The notes: generated by a model not told the origin, from the sequence alone. Numbered from the stretch's first letter, positions 36,423 through 48,461 are shown. The stretch: 64,000 bases of DNA from Gyrodactylus bullatarudis (GCA_012064415.1 SSNU01000077.1:448849-512848); one strand, 5' to 3'. Made by a program: numbers and translations.

Positions 36423-39400
36423 TCATGAGTTCTCGTGCAAAAGATAACCCGAGAATGTGGTGTACATATAAGGATATGGATAATCGGAGTTGTTATGCCT
36501 TCGTAGCCAAATGATGTCGTTTGCTTTCAAGTTCAAAATCAACTGATTCGTGGACATTGACCAAGAGTCCTTTGACCAAATAATGCTAATCTGAATTTTG
36601 TTATGCATTATAGCAATTGCTACCTATAAAACATACATTGGTTTTACTTAGATTCAAGTTAATTTCGAGGCTTCACAGATCAACCTCACATTTTGATTGT
36701 CTGTGGCTGAAACTGTCAAGGAGAAGATATACGTGCCATCAACCGGAGCTCTAAACTCTCCCTTGAATAGATCATAAGCATCTCCTTCGTTTGTGATGAC
36801 GTTATCCATTATCAGACGTTGGTTAACATTCTGGGCGTTCCAACTGTCAGGTATTGCTGTGATCCCTGGAGAACTTTTTCGGGAAATATAATGATCTTTT
36901 GGCGAGTAGGAATAATTAAAAGTGTCCTTCTCTAGCCCGACAAAAAAGACCACTCGCCTCTGGAGCCGTTGCAGCATACGAAAGAGTTTAACTTGTTCCT
37001 TCTCAGTAAGTGTCTCTATAGAAAATATATTCACATATTTATGAAAGATGAAGAGTTGATAAAAAGATTGAATGATAAAAAGAATTTGATTTATTATTCT
37101 TTTAATGGCCTCAAACTTTTGTGCATTTGCGATCAATAAAATTAAGACTAGAGGAAAATAAAAAAGTAAATTATACAAAAGCTGATAGTCAAGAGGCATG
37201 AGTGTATGAGGGGTGCATGAGAAAAACCATTTGTAATGGCTGGATTAAATTCAAAAGTTGCCGAAATTTGTCTACTGTTACTGGGAGAGGGGAAGTCTTT
37301 AGAATTTTCCTTATGCATAATGATGGAGGAGGAATTGTTGATGGTCTTCTCAAAAAAAGTCCAAAACTCTTTTACTGTTATCCCTTCTAGGCCAGACCAA
37401 TCAATGACAAGGCCGTCGTATGGATTTATTTGGTCATAGTCTACGGCTTCCTTTGCCTTGCAAGCATCTGTATAGTCTAGAGTACAATGATCTAGGTATT
37501 CCTTGGACATCTTCAACAGAAAGTCATCTCCAATCAGAAGACTCGAATCGACAACCAGCTCTGTTATAGTTATTTCATCAGACTTGGACTTGACATTGAA
37601 CCCATCAAAGAGGGGTTTACTAAAGTGGTTATGGAACAATTGTCGTCTTGACCGCTTCAGGTCTTCTTGGTTTCCTCTTTTATTTCCTGCATTTAGAGGA
37701 CGATTTCAAAAATATTAAAATCAAGCATCTATCCTAGAGCGTTTCACACAGATTAGTTAAAGATGTCAAGTTCTCATTATTCATTCAAGAAAAGATGATA
37801 AATAATGACCATGAATCAAATTCTAGACCTTTTGTTATTTTGCTGGCATTTGTTTTCGTTTGAAGACAAACGCTGGCAAAATTTGAATAGTTTTCAATAC
37901 AGTAGATCGATTGAAAAAGAGATGACCTTTCGATGAAATGTTTGAAAAAACAAGTACTAATAATTTTAATGCACTACCATAATAATGAAGCGATAAAATA
38001 AAAAGTCAACTGATTCTTTTCTCGTTATTGGGATTAGAGTCAGACAGACCTGTTCAGAATCTCAGTGCAATCTGAGAAAGTAGTAGACGAGAGTAATGAA
38101 ATATTCTTCACAAGTTTGTTTTATTAATTAAATGGAAACATCCCCGAGGAGAATAGGTGCGATTTCAAAAGTTTAAATTTGAAATTAATAATAATACAAT
38201 TAAAAGAGAATTTACGTGATAATAAGGAAATTCATTGCACACTCAAATGGAGTAAAATAATGATAACATCTCCCTCTGATGGTAAAGAGTGACGAGGAGG
38301 AAGCAGACTTTGAATTGCCCTAAGCAAGATCATCATTGTTGAATTGAGAAATTTAATCACAGGGAAAAATATCCTGTTAGGCAATCTCATCATATTTTTT
38401 AACAGGAGAAGATAAAGCATAAAGACAGAGGACAGATAAGAACCATTTTTTTCAAAAGCATTGCTTACTATGAGAGTTATCCAATTCTGCACAATGGGAG
38501 AGATAGATTCTGAGGTCTAATCTAAGAAGAAAGAGATTCTGTAACATCCTGTCAAATCAGTCAAGCATTTGATCATCCTAGAGTACAATGGGAACCACCT
38601 ACACTGTATTAAACACTGCTACATCAGTTGTAGGAAGAGAATGCATCCAATTTAATATATTTACTTAATATACACAGATTGAGCTGGTTGGATCTCTTTC
38701 TATTCAGTGATTAAATCTACATTTTCCCTCCATTTCAATATGCTAATTAAGTAAGTAGAATAAATTCAAAAATACATTTTATTACTTGAAAGAAGATTCA
38801 GCACATTGGTACTCAAATAGAATTACATCATGTAATAGAGTTTTAATTGAATCTACCTTTGATTAATTTTAGTACTGCGTACTTACCTCACACGAGAATA
38901 AATAACGAGGATTACACGTACAAGGAGAGCATACCATATATATTGATGTCGATAACTCATAATAAGAAGAATATCTCTTGAAAATCTATCAAAAGCATAG
39001 AGGGAAATCAGATAAGCGTAGATGGGGAACCAAGTAAAAGTAATAACGAAAATTTTTTATGACAACACTCTGAATGTGGATTTATCCCGCTAAAAATGAG
39101 TTGTGACCTTCGCTTCACTGGAATGTTGAGTAATTATGACAATTTTTATCTTGAAATGGCAATCTAGTTATTAATAGTTATTAATCCAAAGATTTATTGT
39201 CGGAGCATACAGTGACACAAAAAGGGTCACAATATGTTTGTATGTTTGTTTTTATTCCGAAAAAAATTAAACGCATGAAAAACTGTGGAAAGAATGTTGA
39301 ATTTTCAGACTTACCAACTGCAAAGTCTTGTCCAGGAGGTCCTGGTGGTCCTTGATTACCAACGCTGGCCTTGACCGGAAGTCGAACGTTGAGAGTTGAA

Positions 39401-39525
39401 TTCTTCCGGCATTCTATCTGGAGTTGACACTGTGAACCAATTTCAGTGGCCTGAATAACCCCTAAGGAAACAGTAACAATGACCAATTGAATGATGCAGA
39501 AACTGTTGTTGAGGTTGATAAACAT
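36423..39525 (-). CDS. Secreted protein with short collagen stretch and C1q domain
   Basis: Exons (5'->3'): 39315-39525, 37228-37686, 36690-37015, 36423-36623; phases fit, 398 aa. A signal peptide (IIQLVIVTVSLGVIQA) is followed by a cysteine pair and GNQGPPGPPGQ, three collagen triplets. A ~150-residue acidic region of unknown fold comes next. Then LTEKEQVKLFRMLQRLQRR could form a short coiled coil. The C-terminal C1q domain runs from RVVFFVGL through FKGEFRAPVDGTYIFSL to LILNLKANDIIWLRR and YTTFSGYLL. C1q domains form trimers and act as secreted recognition or signalling modules. Intron 37687-39314 is 1.6 kb and holds a short hairpin. Donor 37222-37227 (GTTTTT) is weak, so that junction is less certain. 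Confidence 0.75.
37837..37882. other. 46-nt hairpin in C1q gene intron
   Basis: ATTTTGCTGGCATTTGTTTT pairs with AAGACAAACGCTGGCAAAAT over about 20 positions with G-U pairs and one mismatch, leaving a ~5-nt loop. The loop is shorter than in most microRNA precursors. It may be a small foldback sequence. Confidence 0.35.
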
Positions 39526-39917
39526 TGTAAGCAATCTGCCTCAGTGCAGTTGGATTTTTTATCTTTTATGGAGAAACATCTTCCCCACTGGTATATTTAT
39601 ATGCATTCCTCTTTATTATTATGCTGAGAAGGAATGGAGAGTTCTCATTGGCTGGTATGAGCTTGGGACTTTGTTCACCATCCAAATCATGCAATAAAGA
39701 CATAAATTCATAATGTCACTGATGCGATATATAAAAAGATCATCCTATCCATTATGCTTTCTTTTGCTAGGATATTTGATTCTCCTTCTGAATCAATCAA
39801 GATTTTGCTTGTTTTTTTCTTTTGAAAAAAAAATTTCCCCTCAAGGTGGTGTGTGAGTTGGAAAATAAGAGAACAATCTTTATTCATAATCATAGAGAAA
39901 TATTTATAAAAATAACA
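39526..39917. other. Spacer between zinc-finger gene end and C1q gene start
   Basis: 392 nt containing the C1q promoter and the zinc-finger 3' UTR. The open frames here have no recognisable content. Confidence 0.35.
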
Positions 39918-42900
39918 TTAGTGTTTCCTTAGAATGTGCAATTTCAAATGTTGCGGCAGGTTGAATCTCTTGTTGCAATGATGACACCTGATTTGTTTAA
40001 ACTTTTCGTGCTGAGTAGCAATGTGATTGTTGTAGGCGCTGGCCTGGTTAAAAGCAGCTCCACAATAGTTACACGAGAAGGGTCTCTGGCCTGTGTGTGT
40101 GAGTAGATGACGGGCGAGGAGCGATGGATACTTGAAGATTACACCGCAGTGTTGACATTCATGAATCTTTTTCTTACTCTCTAAAACTATAGAAAGAGAA
40201 AATGAGACATTCAAGATGAGAAAACCTCTATTCTTTGTAAATGGAAATTAACGCACCTTGCTCAGGAGTATGTATCGGATTTTCATCATTCGGAACTGCA
40301 TTAGAAGTACTCGGCTGTTGGCCCAGGTTACCGAGATTTTCATTCGAGGGAGGAACTATTTGAACTTCATTCGACTGTTGGGTAGTGGAAGTATCGAGGT
40401 TTATTAAATCATAAAATGATTCCATGGGATCTTTTCCCTCGTCCTAATCAAACAGGCATTCAAATAGGGAAGGGGAAATTAACTCTGAATTAAGTTAACT
40501 CACAATCGATTGGCTTTGGTTCTCCATAAATGCACCCGTGTAGTTATAGCTATTGGATTCTAGAAGCTTTTCTAAATGTAGTTTATCATTCGTAAAAAAA
40601 TCAGATCATGAAGAGGGGCGTACTTACCATTTTGATTAATCTGGTAAACTAGTTGAGAGCTGACCTTTGAATCAATGTAGCCCAATTCGTAGGTCTCTTG
40701 GGAGTTCTAGAAGTAGTTTAAGTATTTTTATCATGGTATATTTTTAAAATTTAGTACCTGAATAGCCTGGTTCGATTGGCCAGGCAATGAGACAACATAA
40801 AAGATTTGGCCAGCCTCATTCTGGACGCAGTCTGGATTAGTAGTGTAGACTTGGAGTTCTTGGTTGTTTTGAATCATGTTACTCTCGTCGATCATAAATA
40901 TTTGCTGGGATGGTTGAGACTGTTGAGACTGGTAGACATTCGAGTCGGTGATTGTTTGATGATGGCTGTTCTCGGCATAAGTGATTGTTGTCAGTTCCAC
41001 CTGTTCAGTTCCACATTCCATGTTCATTGTTATATGATCAGAGTTTAAATTCTCCTCCGAAGTTAAGACACATTCCACCAATTGGTGGTTACTTACTGCA
41101 TCCTGGTGGCCAGGGTCATATGTTGTCAACTGGCCAGAGAGGTTCTCCTTAGCAATAGTCGATTTCATTGCGCTTATGTAAGCAAGTTGATTAGAGTGAT
41201 GTAAGCATGTAATTCATCAGAGTAACTCACAGTGGTTTGATTCTATTGCGACATTGACGCCGATGTTGTTTCCACTCTTGATTGTCAACAAAAACCAGCT
41301 GGCAAATTTTGCAGATCTTTGGGTTCCGACGGTCGTCCAGTTTACCCTTCTTATTTTCAGCTGAAGTAAAGAAAAGTTATTGATTTTCATTTCAAAGGAT
41401 GCCCTGCTAATTTTCAACGTACCAGCCTCATGAATTTCTTGGCTAGAAATCTTTCTCTTATTGGCCAGAGTCTTTTCAGGGACGTCGTCTAAGATTACGT
41501 ATTGATAACTGATTTCCTTGGGTATTTTTCCATTGCAATAGGTTTCCTGATATGGCATTGGATTATAGAGACAGGATGACTGGTTGCAGGACGAAGAAGT
41601 CTGAATGAGGTTCAAATTACCGGTGGTCATCAGTTGGCTCGAATTCTCTACGATTCCTTCCATGTTTATTTCAAAGTTATCTTGATAATTTATTTGGGTT
41701 TTGTCATAATCCAACTCATATAGCGGCATCTAAGAGGGAAAAGCAGATAGGATTTAAACTCAGACAAAAAGTATTTAGATAAGAAAACAAACCTCATCGC
41801 AGTTAAGTTTCCTACCATCAGATGAATCCATTTCCTCGTCAGGTTTTATATTATGAAATTGTTCCTGGTGAATGAGGAGTGAGTTGGTCTTGTTAAATCC
41901 AACATTACATAGACCACAATAATAGGGCAATATAATGTCGGATGGAGGATGCTTCTTGTCGATATGTCTGTGTAGAGCACTAATACTATTCAGGTCCATT
42001 GCACACTGAATGCAGGAGAATGAACTGGACGTGTTCAGTTGGTTATTGCTAGTTGACTTTTCATGAAGTTCTATATGGACCTGTATGGCATAGAGACTTT
42101 CTGATAACTGAGAGCAATGAGGACAATGGTAGAGTTGACTGGTATCATCTATCCTACGCATCTTTCCCTGGACCTCATCACTATGAATATTTTTAACATG
42201 ATCTGTAAGGTCATTGAGTTTGGAGAAGATGATATCTTCCTCCAAGAGACCCTCCTTCAATAGACAATAGCCGCATTTGAACAAGTTTGACAGGATATCA
42301 GTGAAACCGGAAAGTTTAGATTGAAGAATTGTATACTGGACAGGGTTATCAAATGTCTCATTCCCATGATACTGTTGTTGGTTAGTTTCCTGTTGTTGGT
42401 CTGAATTTTGAGGAAGAGCTTCAAGTTGATAATACTGGGAGGACTCCTCAAAGTATTGGACAATCTGGCCAGACTGAGTATCGGCAATGTTGCCGGTATT
42501 CAAGAGGTTTGAGTAAAATGTCGAATCATTCTCATAAATACGCTGAGACTGGAGATGGGCATGATTTTGATGTTGGGATTGCAATACGAAATTATAGTTG
42601 TTATGCTGGAGTTGATTATAGTAGGAAAATTGATGGTTCTTTTGATGGGCATAGCTGATTTCCAAGGGTTTTTCGTTTATCGACTCGTGTACATCAATCA
42701 GATGACGTTGAATATTCGACAATCTATTGAATTGTCTATTACAGATAGGACAGACATAAATTTTCTCGTTAATATGAACCAGGTTGTAGTGTCGAAAGAG
42801 GGAATGTTTCCATCGAAATTTCGCATTACACACCGAGCAGTAAAAGAAACTATTTTCAGGTGCTTTTTTATGAAAAGCCTCAACATGACGATAGAGGGAG

Positions 42901-44285
42901 TGTTTGTTGGCAAAATTAACCTGACATTGAGAACAGGAAAATTTCAAGTTTGAATGTACATTTTTTATGTGCTCATTGAGGTGAATTTTCTTTTGATATC
43001 TCTTGAGACAAATGTGACAGGAGAACTGACGATTGAACTGAAAGTTTTCTGTCTCAATCTTTTCATTGCGCAATAATGAGCGCATTTGATTTCTCTTGTT
43101 CATGTTGTACAGCCTCCGGCGTTCTTTTGCATATTCACTAACCTCTTCTGACTGATCATGACTATTTTGTGCAGGCAAGTTGGTCAACTTGAATTTTGTC
43201 AATTCTGGCGTTATGATTTGATGTCTCTCGTAAATACTACAGAGGGATTTTCTCGAAGTCAAATGCCATCGATAGGTAATGAAAGAGTTGAATGTAGCCC
43301 TCTTGCAATATTTACAATGAATCTTTGGTCGCTTGGGAATTTTCATCACAGCAGGAGGATTAAGAGAATTCATGTTAATTATACACTTTTGCTGGTGAAA
43401 GAGAAGAGATTTTCTTTGGGTAAAGGTTTTCGCACAAATATCACAGGCAAACTCTTTATTTTTAGTATGCACAACCATATGACGTTTCAATTCTGAATGA
43501 TACCTGAAAGATTTTCTGCAATAAAAACATATGGGTTTCTGATTTTTATTCGTTGTTTCTTTGTCATTTTGACGCTTTTCAAAAACTCTGCGTTTAATCG
43601 AAGAAATTTTCATCTTCTCCAGGTTTGATAAGAATTTATTTTTTGCAGCTCTATTTCTACCAGTATCATGCCCTGGATCAGAAGAAACTGGGAGTTTCTC
43701 TAAAGTAATTTTCTCTTTCTGGTCAGATTGTGGTTTTGTCGAATTGGATTTCATTTGATTTTTATGGTAAACAAACATGTGTTGTCTATATTTCCCTATG
43801 TCTGGCAATATTTCATGGCAAAAACAACATTTAAAATTGCTTTCATAAGTTTTTGAGCTTGTATAATGCTGTTTCATGTGCTGATCAAGAAGAAACTGAG
43901 TGGATAAGACATCTCCACAATAATTACAAACAATTTGATCATCCACAGAGTGTATTAACAGATGAGAACGATAAGATGATAATCTAGTAGACACTTTGGA
44001 ACAAATAGGACAACAATAATCTGATAATGTATGTTCAGTATGTTGAAGATATTTATGAATTATAAGATTAATTCTTATATTGTATGATTCATCACATTCA
44101 TCGCACTTGAAAGGTTTATCTGTCTCTTGTTTCAGCCTGATTTCACTGGATTGAACCCCAGTTTGCTTATTATTGGGATATATTAACGAACTGATTAAGC
44201 TTTCATCATAGCAGTGCCCCTTCAATGGACGAAAAGAGGCATTATATTCCACATTTTGATTGCATACAGTTGAATCAGTCCACAT
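39918..44285 (-). CDS. Large C2H2 zinc-finger protein (about 19 fingers)
   Basis: Exons (5'->3'): 41793-44285, 41423-41729, 41231-41360, 40758-41172, 40628-40706, 40504-40571, 40257-40443, 39918-40186; all phases close, 1315 aa. A nuclear DNA-binding protein is expected. The first exon alone has about 15 fingers in clusters (FKCDECDESYNIRINLIIHK onward), with few TGEKP-type linkers. Then come Gln/Ser-rich stretches, likely activation regions. One finger in exon 3 (ICKICQLVFVDNQEWKQHRR then QC) is C2HC rather than C2H2. Three fingers close the protein: HECQHCGVIFKYPSLLARH, FSCNYCGAAFNQASAYNNH and IRCHHCNKRFNLPQHLKLH. Introns are uniform, 51-70 nt. No orthologue is assignable from memory. Confidence 0.88.
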
Positions 44286-44686
44286 TCTGCAATACAGATA
44301 AGTGACTTATCATAAGTCTACATTAAATTTTTTATTCATATGATAGCTTTGTGTAAACAACTTTTTTAAAAGTAGTTGTTAAAGTCAATTTTGTAAAGTT
44401 GAATCAAAATTTGAATTAGACTATATTTTAAATTTTACATTACTGTTAATAATTAACATATTCTATCCGATTATTGATGAGTAGGATTCACTGAATCAGT
44501 AGTAGTGTATTAAGATAAGGATTTCATCTCGGACGACTATGTTTAATTTGTCTGATTCAAATGCTTTCAAGTAGAAATTTCAAAGTGGGAATTACTATTT
44601 TTAGACTATTGATTTTTTTAAACTGTAAAATTCAACTTGTGCGTATATATGATTCCATGAATTAAGAAATGATATTCATCTAAGTA
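44286..44686. other. Divergent spacer, zinc-finger gene and orphan gene
   Basis: 401 nt of AT-rich DNA between two outward-facing starts; presumably promoters. No motif is identified. Confidence 0.35.
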
Positions 44687-45142
44687 ATGCTATGCTGTGA
44701 TGGTCCAAGACAGAATGAACTTAATAGCTTGTACGAGGATATAGCCAATATCATGTACAGTTTTGAGAGCAGAATTGAAACAATCCCTGCATTTGCTCTA
44801 CAGATAAAATTAATTGCTGAGTATTTCTTTCAGGCAGAATTTTCCTTCAGAGGTTCATTGCGAAATTCATCACGAAGATATCGCAGTGCAAAGAACATGT
44901 TTTTGCAAGCAATGCACCAGAAAGCACTAGTCTTGAATGTCGATGTTAACTATATAGATCAGTGTTTTAAAAACACTATGAAAGAAATCACACGACCTTG
45001 TTTAAGAACGTCAGAGCTGGACCAGTCCATTCAGCAGTTTAATAATATTGTCGATTTGACATTCCTAAACATGCGAGCTAAAAACGTTGTTGTGGAATTC
45101 AGAAAGGGTCCCATGGCCCCATTCATAAGATATCAAAATTAA
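44687..45142 (+). CDS. Hypothetical 151-aa protein
   Basis: A single uninterrupted frame starting at ATG 44687. I do not recognise the family. The protein has no signal peptide or membrane segment and reads like a small helical, basic protein: IANIMYSFESRIETIPAFAL, then RNSSRRYRSAKNMFLQAMHQ, and a C-terminus RAKNVVVEFRKGPMAPFIRY. Balanced composition and codon use like the neighbouring genes support it being real. It is convergent with PDCD6, 133 bp apart. Confidence 0.5.
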   Translation: MLCCDGPRQNELNSLYEDIANIMYSFESRIETIPAFALQIKLIAEYFFQAEFSFRGSLRNSSRRYRSAKNMFLQAMHQKALVLNVDVNYIDQCFKNTMKEITRPCLRTSELDQSIQQFNNIVDLTFLNMRAKNVVVEFRKGPMAPFIRYQN

Positions 45143-45275
45143 TTATCAAGTCCTGAAATAGAAAATTGTCACTTTTTGATTTATTTTTTTTTAAAAAGCA
45201 TAAAAATTATAATGAGGGATTAATGACTTTTGTACAAACTAAAATAAGTTATAGAAAAAAAATTTTCGAATCCGA

Positions 45276-45785
45276 CTAAACGAAAATAGACATAGCTGCA
45301 AATAAAAATTGTTCAAATGTCATTGTAGCATGTCCAGTTTTATTTGTATCAAGTGGTTCAAACTTTGTAGTAAGTATCTGAAGACTGATACAAGCATGTA
45401 TGAAATCATCAAAGTAAATTTTACTGCGTTTTTTTCTGTCAAATTTACGAGTGAGCATTTCAACAAACTGAGGAGAAAGTTGATAACCAAATGAACGTAG
45501 CGCTTCATTAAACTCATTGAACTCAATGCTTTTTGAATTATCTTTGTCATACGTTTTAAATACCTGCTGCCATTTTATCACATACTTGTACAATTCACTG
45601 AATTGAGGAAAATTAAGTTGTCCGGTAGAATCCGAGTCGAAGATATTAATCATCAAGTTTATCGTAGATAGGTCAAAATCAGTTCCAGCACCATTTGAAA
45701 GTGCCTTTTGCAGTTCCTTGGCTGATATAGATTGTCCGTGGTCAGTATCTACAGCATCAAAAATTCTTCGTTCTATTCCAGTCAT
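45276..45785 (-). CDS. PDCD6: Penta-EF-hand calcium sensor, PDCD6/ALG-2 type
   Basis: 169 aa in a single exon. ALG-2 is a calcium-dependent adaptor in ESCRT and COPII pathways. EF1 is DTDHGQSISAKE, followed by ELQKALSNG as in ALG-2; EF2 is DSDSTGQLNFPQF. Then come KWQQVFKTYDKDNSKSIEF (EF3) and LRSFGYQLSPQFVEMLTRKF. YFDDFIHACISLQILT leads to EF5 (PLDTNKTGHATMTFEQFL). The usual Gly/Pro-rich N-terminal tail is absent. EF4 (DRKKRSKIYFDD) lacks standard ligands, as in the family. An AG (TTTAG) lies just 6 nt before the ATG, so a 5' UTR or spliced-leader acceptor is possible. Starts 128 bp from the divergent ALYREF gene. Confidence 0.88.
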   Translation of the reverse strand: MTGIERRIFDAVDTDHGQSISAKELQKALSNGAGTDFDLSTINLMINIFDSDSTGQLNFPQFSELYKYVIKWQQVFKTYDKDNSKSIEFNEFNEALRSFGYQLSPQFVEMLTRKFDRKKRSKIYFDDFIHACISLQILTTKFEPLDTNKTGHATMTFEQFLFAAMSIFV

Positions 45786-45913
45786 TGGGCTCTAAATTTT
45801 AAAAACTATCCTATTCAAAAATTTAGAAAAACAAAAACTTCCTACCCTAAATAAAATATATTGTTTTAATACTTAAAGGCTAAAGGCAGAAATTTTAAAC
45901 TATCACTATTATA

Positions 45914-46936
45914 ATGGATTACAGTTTGGACCAATTGATTAAGGAAAAAAAGATTGGTGCACGTAATGGAAGACGTGGCCGCAGAGGAAGGGGACTTCGC
46001 AATGATTTTGCAGGTGCTCGCAGGTCTGGGGGTGGCCCAAACAAAAGTCCCTTCAAGGCTAGTGGTAGAAGAAATGTAATTTGAAATTCAATTATCTCTA
46101 GATGGTCGGCAAATGGCAACATGATATGTTCGATGCTGTCACAACCTTGGAGAAAAACCTTTCACCCCTCGGATCTCGATCCGGACCGGTTAAACTTGAT
46201 ATTTCAAATCTAGATTTTGGCGTGTCTGACAAAGACATCAAAGTAATTTAATATACTGATGTATATTTCAGGAACTCTTTGCTGAATTCGGCCAAATAAA
46301 AAAATCCTGCATTCATTACGATCGTTCAGGTCGTTCCCAAGGTACCGCTGAGGTTATCTTCCTTCGTCGTGAAAGTGCTATTAAAGCAAAGAAACAGTAT
46401 AATGGAGTCCCATTGGATGGCCGTCCGATGAAAATTGAAATTGTTGGTCCGAATCCAATACAAGGTTAGCAAACCCAAATACTTGAAATGAAAATGTGAT
46501 ATCACTTGCTCATTTGTGGAATTATCTTTCCTTCAAAAGTTGTTTCTCTGAGGCTATTCCAGTGGCTAGCCTGTCTTAATGGTATTTTATTTATCAGACA
46601 GTATCTCAAGCCTGATGGAATCTAGATATCATCTGTTGATAGAGGCTTCCATACAATTGAAGAGCAAATTATCTTTGATTAATTACTTTTAATTCCTAGA
46701 GTCTAATTTCCATTTTATCTCTTCAAAATTCAAAAAATCTAGGACTTACCGCAAGAGTGGGCATGAGATCTCCAAAATCTCCAAGAGGTCTAGTACGTGG
46801 CGGTGGTAATAATAACACAAGAGGTGGACGTAGAGGTGGTGGTAGATTTACCGGTGCAAGAAGACAGAAAAAACCTCAAGTCACCAAGGAGCAACTAGAC
46901 ATGGAGCTGGAAGATTACAAGCATCAAGTAAATTAA
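45914..46936 (+). CDS. ALYREF: mRNA export adaptor ALYREF/REF (THO complex subunit 4)
   Basis: Exons 45914-46075, 46102-46242, 46272-46464, 46743-46936; 229 aa. ALYREF couples splicing and TREX to NXF1-dependent mRNA export. The N-terminus has an Arg/Gly-rich box ([12 protein letters not shown]), then the conserved KWQHDMFD. A single RRM follows: [20 protein letters not shown], with [20 protein letters not shown] and [18 protein letters not shown] second RG-rich region precedes a C-terminal helix ([15 protein letters not shown]). Two introns are extremely short: 46076-46101 (26 nt) and 46243-46271 (29 nt). The very end is uncertain: the last codons could be replaced if GTAAAT at 46928 is a donor. 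Confidence 0.9.
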
Positions 46937-47549
46937 ATTCCCTGACTCAAATCCTAGAAATAATATTACCACAGTTATGAACAGCAATTCTACTGCTTAA
47001 ACGAAAATGATAATGTTCTCTTTAACTCTTCTCATGTGACAGACCAATTTTTGCATACCACTCTCACATTTTATATAATTCCAATAAATTTTGAAACATT
47101 GTACAAAATAATACATCTTGTTTTCTTCACAAAAATTGAATGTCTTTTCATTAATATATGCTGATATGTGGCCATCTTTTTGAGTAAAAAACTCAATAAT
47201 CTCATTAATAATCATAACTATTTTACTAACTTTTTCACATATAAATCCTATAAATAATAATAAACTAAGTTAAAAATCAGAAATACGAATGTTATTGCCT
47301 TTAACCGATTTTATTAAATTAATCATGTATAGTTTGATATAAATCATACTTGGGCAATAATATTGACCATAATATGAAATATGGATCATTATGATGTTAT
47401 TTAAATCAATTTTTATTATGGAAAAATTTAAAAATAATACCATTTTGATTTAAATTTTTGCCAAATAAAATAAAATATTTTTTAGGCTAATTGAATTTGT
47501 TTATAGTTGATTATTTATTTGGTACAATTTTCATTTATCTCGTGTGGTG
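46937..47549. other. Spacer between ALYREF and RPS6
   Basis: 613 nt, very AT-rich. It should carry the ALYREF 3' UTR and the RPS6 promoter. No ORF or repeat is supported. Confidence 0.4.
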
Positions 47550-48353
47550 ATGAAGGTATGTTAGTAAATGTTCATTTTATCTATGATAATATCTTAATCT
47601 TATCCCTTTCAGTTTAACATAAGTTATCCAGCTAATGGCACTCAAAAGTGCATTGAAATTGACGACGAGCAAAAATTCAGACCATTTTTTGAGAAACGTA
47701 TGTCTGCTGAAATGCCAATCGATTTTCTTGGAAATGAGTGGAAAGGATATGTAGTTAGAATATCTGGAGGTAATGACAAACAAGGTTTCCCAATGAAGCA
47801 GGGTGTTCTCACTAATGCCCGTGTCCGTCTTCTACTTTCCGATGGTCACTCTTGCTACAGACCCAGAAGAAAAGGAGAGCGTAAAAGGAAATCTGTCAGA
47901 GGCTGTATTGTTGACAGTAACCTTTCCATTCTCAACCTGGTAATTGTTCATAAAGGAGAAGGTGAGATTCCTGGTCTTACTGACAAGACCAATCCACGTA
48001 AATACGGTCCAAAGAGAGCCTCAAAGATTAAGAAAATGTTCAATTTGGAAAAGGAAGATGATGTTAGAAAGTTTGTGATTAGGAATCCCCTCCCTGCAAA
48101 AGAAGGCAAAAAGCCAAGATCTAAAGCTCCCAAGATCCAAAGACTTATCACTCCAGTGAGAATTCAGAGAAAGAGACGTCTTGCTGCAGCCAAGAGAAGG
48201 AGGTATCAGCATGGAAAAAAAGATGCCGCTGAATACACCAAGAAGATTGCAAACCGTAATAAGCAAATTCAAGATGAAAAGCGGGAACGCAAGAGGTCAA
48301 GGAGTCAGTCTCTCCGCGAGTCTAAAGGCTCTACCTCTGTAGCTAAAAACTAA
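47550..48353 (+). CDS. RPS6: 40S ribosomal protein S6 (eS6)
   Basis: Exon 1 is only two codons (47550-47555, Met-Lys); exon 2 is 47613-48353; 248 aa, the usual metazoan length. It starts [20 protein letters not shown] and has the family core DEWKGYV-like [35 protein letters not shown] and [18 protein letters not shown]. It ends in a basic tail with the S6-kinase-type site [15 protein letters not shown]. The two-codon first exon is typical of ribosomal protein genes. METTL15 follows on the same strand only 107 bp beyond the stop. Confidence 0.96.
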
Positions 48354-48378
48354 AGTCTCTGTCTAAGTTTTAAGCTTT

Positions 48379-48384
48379 AATAAA
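48379..48384 (+). terminator. RPS6 polyadenylation signal
   Basis: AATAAA 26 nt after the RPS6 stop, the only consensus signal before the METTL15 acceptor at 48460. Confidence 0.7.
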
Positions 48385-48455
48385 ACTTGATTTATACGCG
48401 AAATAGTCATTTTTCTACCTAAAATATTGTTTCAACATTCAACTAAATAAATAAT

Positions 48456-48461
48456 TGTAGG
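48456..48461 (+). promoter_or_regulatory. Candidate spliced-leader acceptor for METTL15
   Basis: TTGTAG ends at 48460, about 75 nt after the RPS6 polyadenylation signal. METTL15 homology begins immediately after it at a codon boundary, and an in-frame TAG overlaps the acceptor. Either an upstream cis exon exists or a trans-spliced leader supplies the AUG. Confidence 0.45.

Noticed and set aside
42555..43496. Plus-strand ORFs opposite the C2H2 zinc-finger exon
   Set aside because: They are antisense shadows of a long, clearly coding zinc-finger exon.
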